A model generated the notes under the pieces. The model did not search any database. It saw only the letters and a program-made list of their open reading frames with translations, and had not been told where the DNA came from. A DNA stretch of 64,000 nucleotides, taken from the NCBI GenBank assembly GCA_964479465.1, contig CAYZMG010000002.1:62001-126000 (forward strand). Reading direction: 5' to 3'. A program made the translations under genes and the position numbers. Positions 61,392-64,000 of the stretch are shown piece by piece (the stretch's first letter is position 1; every line of letters begins with the position of its first letter). The stretch is from CADCTB01 sp964479465. Its GTDB lineage: Bacteria > Actinomycetota > Acidimicrobiia > Acidimicrobiales > AC-14.

Positions 61392-62075
61392 CTACCTGTG
61401 CCCGTGACCGTGGGCGGTGGTGCCGAACCAGGTCCGGAGCCAATCCATCATCGTCATGATCTCGGCCCGCTGCTCGTCGCGGATGGTGGTCGCCAGCTCG
61501 GTGACCTCCGGGTGCTCCGCCAGACCTTGGGAAAGCAGCTGCTGGGACATCATCACCGCCATCCGGTGGTGCGGGATCATGTCTTCGAGGAACGCCTGGT
61601 CGAGGGCGTCGCCGGCCAGCTGGTTCAGGTCTCGCATCATCGGGGTGTACTCCGCACTGGTGTCGCGCCCCGGGTACCAGCGCGCCAGGTACGCCCTCAT
61701 CTCGTCGATCTGCGCGCTCTGGGTCTCGATGATCGATCGGGCGAAGTCCTTCATCTCCGGTCGATCGCTCCGGGCGAGCAGCTCCCCCGCCGTGGCGATT
61801 GCCTCCTCGTGGTGGGGGATCATCTCGGTCAGGTAGATGAACTCACTTTCGACGTGGGAGCCGTGCATCCCTGACATCGGCATCCCAGACATCGGCATCT
61901 CCGACATCGGTCCCATCGGCCCGCCGCTCATCGGGCCCATATGGCCACTGCCGTGCTGGCCGGAACCCATCATGCCGGCGCCGCCCCGTGCCTGACCGCT
62001 CGCCACGGTCGCCGTTGCGACGCCGGCGGCGAGGGCGGTCACCGCCACCGCGGCAACGAACATCCTGGTACGCAT
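61392..62075 (-). CDS. DUF305-family exported Met/His-rich protein
   Basis: A 227-residue exported protein. The signal peptide MRTRMFVAAVAVTALAAGVA is followed by a Met/His/Gly-rich tract (~35-75, MSGMPMSGMHGSH-like units) that could bind copper or silver. The helical DUF305 core repeats EMIPHHEEAIATA and DMIPHHRMAVMMSQ, a ferritin-like arrangement, and the end is His-rich (TTAHGHGHR). DUF305 proteins are associated with copper handling in several bacteria, but the mechanism is not firmly known. ATG 62075 has GAGGAG 9 nt upstream. Confidence 0.88.
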   Translation of the reverse strand: MRTRMFVAAVAVTALAAGVATATVASGQARGGAGMMGSGQHGSGHMGPMSGGPMGPMSEMPMSGMPMSGMHGSHVESEFIYLTEMIPHHEEAIATAGELLARSDRPEMKDFARSIIETQSAQIDEMRAYLARWYPGRDTSAEYTPMMRDLNQLAGDALDQAFLEDMIPHHRMAVMMSQQLLSQGLAEHPEVTELATTIRDEQRAEIMTMMDWLRTWFGTTAHGHGHR

Positions 62076-62552
62076 CGTCGAACTCCTCGTGTAGTGGGTC
62101 TCTTGGAGAAGACAACCGCAGGCGCGTCGAGGGCCGATGGAGCTGATGTGTAGACGGTGTGGAGTTTCCGCACGCCAGTAGGGCCGAACGGCACGGCAGA
62201 TCGGGACCTTCGGCCGCATCGGGTGAGCGCTCCGCCGTTGTTGAGTGAATGGAGAGGGGTGAAGCCAATGAGGGCACGAGTCCCGGTCGCAGCGAGGTTG
62301 TCGCAGGCGCCGGCCCGCCCGCGACTGTGCCCCTTCTCCCGCCGGCGCTGCCTCAAGCGGGCCAGCGCAGCTGTCCGGTGCACGCGCGGCCGCCGCTGCC
62401 GGAGGCGCGCCACCACCACCCGCGGGCGACAGCGCAGCCCCGGCGACCCAGATGACGCGCGTCTAGCTCGACGCGCGTTCACGGCCAGACAACCCGCCCA
62501 GTGCGGGGATCTCGGCGCGTCCACACCCAGACAGGAGAAGGAGTCACACTCA
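62076..62552. other. intergenic region between DUF305 and the second binding protein
   Basis: 477 nt of divergent spacer. An Arg-rich ORF opening at ATG 62269 (after GAGAGGGG) reads 95 codons to 62555 but has the composition of a chance GC-rich frame. No RNA gene or clear operator was found. Confidence 0.5.
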
Positions 62553-64000
62553 TGAAACGACCCACAAGGATGGTGGCGCTCGCCGCCGTTTTCTCCCTGG
62601 CCCTGACCGCGTGCTCGACGTCGGTCAGCCAGAAGCCCGAGGCGTCAGGTCCGGCACCGACCAGTGTCGACCGGCTGCGCCTCCCCGGCGCCGACCGGGG
62701 CTACCCGACGCCGTTCGCCTACCTCAAGGGCCCCGGCCTCGTCCATGTGAACTTCGTCTTCGACACCTTGATCTGGAAGGACTCGACCGGTGCCTACATT
62801 CCGTGGCTGGCCCAGAGTTGGGAACGTTCGGCTGACGGCACCGAGTACCGGTTCGTCCTGCGTGACGGCGTGACGTGGCAGGACGGCCAGCCGCTCACCG
62901 CGGAGGACGTGGTGTTCACCTTCGACTACATCACCAAAGGTGCCGGCGCCGGCCTCACCCAGTTCATCGGCAAGCCGAACGTGAAGGAGGTCGTCGCCGA
63001 ATCGCCCACCGTGGTGGTCGTCCGGCTGCCCGGACCATCTGCGCTGTTCGAGCCGACGGTGGCCGGCCGCGTGCCGATCATCCCCCGCCACATCTGGGAG
63101 TCGGTGACCGACCCGGTGAAGTACCTCGACGCAAAAGCGGTCATCGGGTCGGGCCCCTACCGGCTCGAAAGCTATGACCGTTCGGCGGGGAGCTATCTCT
63201 ACGTCGCCAACGAGTCGTATTTCCTCGGCGCTCCATACGTGAAGCGGCTTGAGTTCGTGCCATCGGCCAACGAGACCCTGTCCCTGCAACGGGGCGATCT
63301 CGACATGGCCACCGCCGGCATCGAGAATCTCGAAGAGCCAATCCCCGACGAGGTATTCGCGGCGTTGCAGGCCGACGCCAAGCTGGCCGTGATCGTCGCC
63401 CCCGGTGAGGCCAACAGGTCGTTGCACTTCAACCTCACGCGAGGCTTCCCGTTCGACGACAAGCGGTTCCGCCAGGCCATCGCCTACACGATCGACCGGG
63501 CCGACCTGGTCAAGCGGATTCTCTTCGGACGGGGCGAGGCCGGCAGCGCCGGCAACCTGGCACCGTCACACACGTACCTGGCGCCCGACCTGCCCGCCTA
63601 CGCCAAGGATCTGGCCAAGGCCAACACGTTGCTCGACGAGATCGGCCTTCGGGACGTCAATGGTGACGGGTTCCGCGACCTGCCCGACGGCTCGGCTTTC
63701 AAGCCGGAGCTGCAGGCCAACTCGCTGTTCTCCACCAAGACTCCCGAGCTCATCAAGGAGTACCTGCGAGCGGCGGGGATCGACATCGACATCACGGTCC
63801 TCGACCAGGCCACCTCCGACGCCAACGGCACCCAGGCCCGCTACGACATGGCCCTGTTCACCTACGGGGGCATGGGTGGCGACCCGGACTTCCTGCGCAC
63901 CCGCCTGTCGGCCAAGGCGCCGGCCACGGTGTACTCCAAGATCCACGGCTTCAACAACGCCCGCTTCGAGGAGCTGGCCGCCAAGCAGACGGCGACGCTG
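62553..64000 (+). CDS. second peptide-binding lipoprotein (family 5), 5' part
   Basis: The frame is open from ATG 62553 (AGGAGAAGGAG upstream) to the window edge, 482 residues, so the 3' end is missing. Lipobox LALTAC is at ~16-21. It parallels the binding protein at 51914-53572 throughout: GYPTPFAYLKGPG, FDTLIWKDSTGAYIPWLAQ, WQDGQPLTAEDVVFTFDYI, GSGPYRLESYDRSAGSYLY and DKRFRQAIAYTIDRADLV. The two are clear paralogues within one family. A second transporter operon may continue to the right, or this may serve the first one. Confidence 0.92.

Noticed and set aside
62269..62555. 95-codon Arg-rich ORF before the second binding protein
   Set aside because: It has a possible ribosome site, but its composition (mostly Arg, Ala, Pro) is that of a chance frame in GC-rich DNA, and it overlaps the start of the real gene.

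Overview
The window is high-GC DNA with dense, short-spaced genes, many GTG starts and frequent 1-4 nt start/stop overlaps. Marker families (DUF3618, DUF6458, an actinobacterial holin-like membrane protein, MtrA/MtrB-like two-component pairs, BTAD/AfsR regulators, SpoVS, PadR and PknB-type kinase) point to an actinomycete-type bacterium (Actinomycetota). A deep lineage such as Acidimicrobiia or Thermoleophilia is a guess from gene content, not shown. Two runs of exactly ten N show that this is a scaffolded draft, possibly metagenome-derived. Both interrupt a gene that closes in frame when the contig ends are overlapped.

Layout. 0-7 kb: end of a TolB-like propeller gene, spoVS, an unusual tRNA-Leu, clpP, an epimerase, cysDN for sulfate activation, and a three-gene envelope cluster. 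7-11 kb: a DUF2071 gene, then an MFS/ArsR/SRPBCC run ending in a 34-codon ORF whose peptide resembles a lasso-peptide leader, then a PadR regulator with its membrane partner. 11-16.6 kb: two peptidoglycan hydrolases/peptidases (amidase, PBP4-type carboxypeptidase), a hybrid histidine kinase (gap 1) and a MarR regulator. 17-20.5 kb: a cupin dioxygenase-like gene and a 956-residue BTAD/ATPase regulator.

20.5-32.7 kb is a block of signalling and cell-envelope genes: a STAS anti-anti-sigma factor; a histidine kinase/GerMN lipoprotein/response regulator module; an MFS exporter; an orphan sugar-type solute-binding lipoprotein followed directly by a second response regulator/kinase pair; two small membrane proteins; a class A PBP; and an MscS channel. 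The order suggests one or two envelope-sensing systems whose outputs are wall synthesis and turgor control. This is the most interesting part of the window.

32.8-39 kb: an AhpD-like protein with a small partner, SnoaL-like, phosphotransferase and methyltransferase genes, and a second BTAD/ATPase regulator broken by gap 2. 39-46 kb: a SecDF fusion, a CPA1-type antiporter with a separate regulatory subunit, a DksA-like protein and a gamma-glutamyltransferase. 46-51.8 kb: tRNA-Arg, a VapBC pair with a probable leaderless promoter, a PknB-type kinase, a glycerate-kinase-like P-loop kinase, an aldehyde dehydrogenase, and a DUF302 gene broken by a 94-nt insertion below a CsoR/CstR-like operator.

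51.9-58.2 kb is one leftward operon: methyltransferase, two Dpp-type permeases, a double-ABC ATPase and a peptide-binding lipoprotein. It ends at a perfect 16-bp hairpin and faces a divergent LysR gene. 59-62 kb holds a Met/His-rich DUF305 protein with a two-component pair, probably metal-responsive. A second peptide-binding lipoprotein, a paralogue of the first, runs off the right edge. I found no CRISPR array, prophage or intact insertion sequence.
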